A DNA stretch of 64,000 nucleotides. Origin: Prorocentrum cordatum. Lineage: Eukaryota; Sar; Dinophyceae; Prorocentrales; Prorocentraceae. Made by a program: the position numbers and the translations under genes. A model generated the notes under the pieces. The model made no database searches. It saw only the letters and a program-made list of their open reading frames with translations, and was not told where the DNA came from. The DNA is taken from contig CAUYUJ010008091.1 in assembly GCA_963575745.1 (NCBI GenBank), positions 186,174-250,173 on the forward strand. Direction: 5' to 3'. Of the stretch, positions 63,836 through 64,000 are shown in pieces (position 1 is the stretch's first letter; every line of letters starts with the position of its first letter).

Positions 63836-64000
63836 CTTTTTTACCTACAGGGCAGTTTTTAATACAGTGGATTTTAAACTATACGATGTTTAATACATGA
63901 TTAATTTATGAATAAATTGATGCGTGAACTCATCGTTGCTTTTAATACTAAGCCATGTATTTTTAATACATGATCCGCAAGCGGAGCGTGTATTAAAAAC
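63836..64000. repeat. AT-rich TTTAATACA repeats and terminal hairpin
   Basis: The phrase TTTTTAATACA or TTTAATACA occurs at 63858, 63890, 63940 (TTTTAATACT) and 63960. At the window edge 63960-63978 (TTTTTAATACATGATCCGC) and 63981-63999 form a 19-bp stem with two mismatches around AA. The base composition changes abruptly from the G-rich arm. The structure continues past the window. Confidence 0.75.

Overview
This window looks like nuclear DNA of a dinoflagellate. That is an inference, resting on an intact non-LTR retrotransposon whose first ORF carries a RanBP2-type zinc finger and whose second carries endonuclease, reverse transcriptase (RT), zf-RVT-like and RNase H parts, on GC-rich sequence saturated with micro- and minisatellites, on many short inverted-repeat elements, and on the absence of any recognisable intact host gene. 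No spliced-leader sequence was found, so the taxon call is moderate. Almost all long open frames are trivial: trinucleotide and other in-phase repeats stay open in several frames.

Layout. 1-3300: CCT and CAT trinucleotide arrays. 3.3-4.6 kb: unassigned. 4.6-7.4 kb: a higher-order CAT-rich tandem array of about three 0.85-0.9 kb units. 7.4-13.6 kb: unassigned GC-rich DNA with an inverted-repeat element (9538-9741), a CCAAGAGGC minisatellite, the first copy of a 162-164 bp element and the ATCGATCTCACT satellite. 13.6-22.1 kb: CCT array, a foldback, further short elements, and a 1.08 kb tandem duplication bounded by AT microsatellites. 22-34 kb: mostly unassigned, with a 73-bp satellite, a CAGCCT array and a roughly 600-800 bp dispersed repeat present three times. 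35.1-36.0 kb: a decayed RT gene. 36-43.7 kb: simple arrays, a nearly perfect 155-bp foldback (37962-38116), a 164-bp element exactly bracketed by 33-bp direct repeats, and 1.26 kb of CATA repeat. 43.7-45.7 kb: a second decayed retroelement with an endonuclease-like segment. 46-53 kb: minisatellites and short inverted-repeat elements, one with a perfect 8-bp target-site duplication. 53.06-53.28 kb: an exon-like fragment with a GDFN motif.

The main coding feature is a complete LINE-type insertion on the minus strand, 54184-60957 (about 6.8 kb), flanked on both sides by TACAATCGGGGCGTT and ending in a short A tail. ORF1 (356 aa) is a zinc-finger/coiled-coil protein. ORF2 is split into an endonuclease part and an RT/RNase H part by a one-base phase change near 57992, and the endonuclease frame has no nearby ATG, so this copy may be defective.

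61.4-63.8 kb is a satellite (GCGCCGAAAACC core) between C-rich and G-rich arms that are inverted relative to each other. The window ends in an AT-rich 140-bp stretch with a TTTTTAATACA hairpin at the very edge.

The most interesting unexplained component is a set of at least five families of 145-205 bp non-coding inverted-repeat elements, each with two or three copies here, plus two foldbacks. They are unnamed here because no database search was possible.
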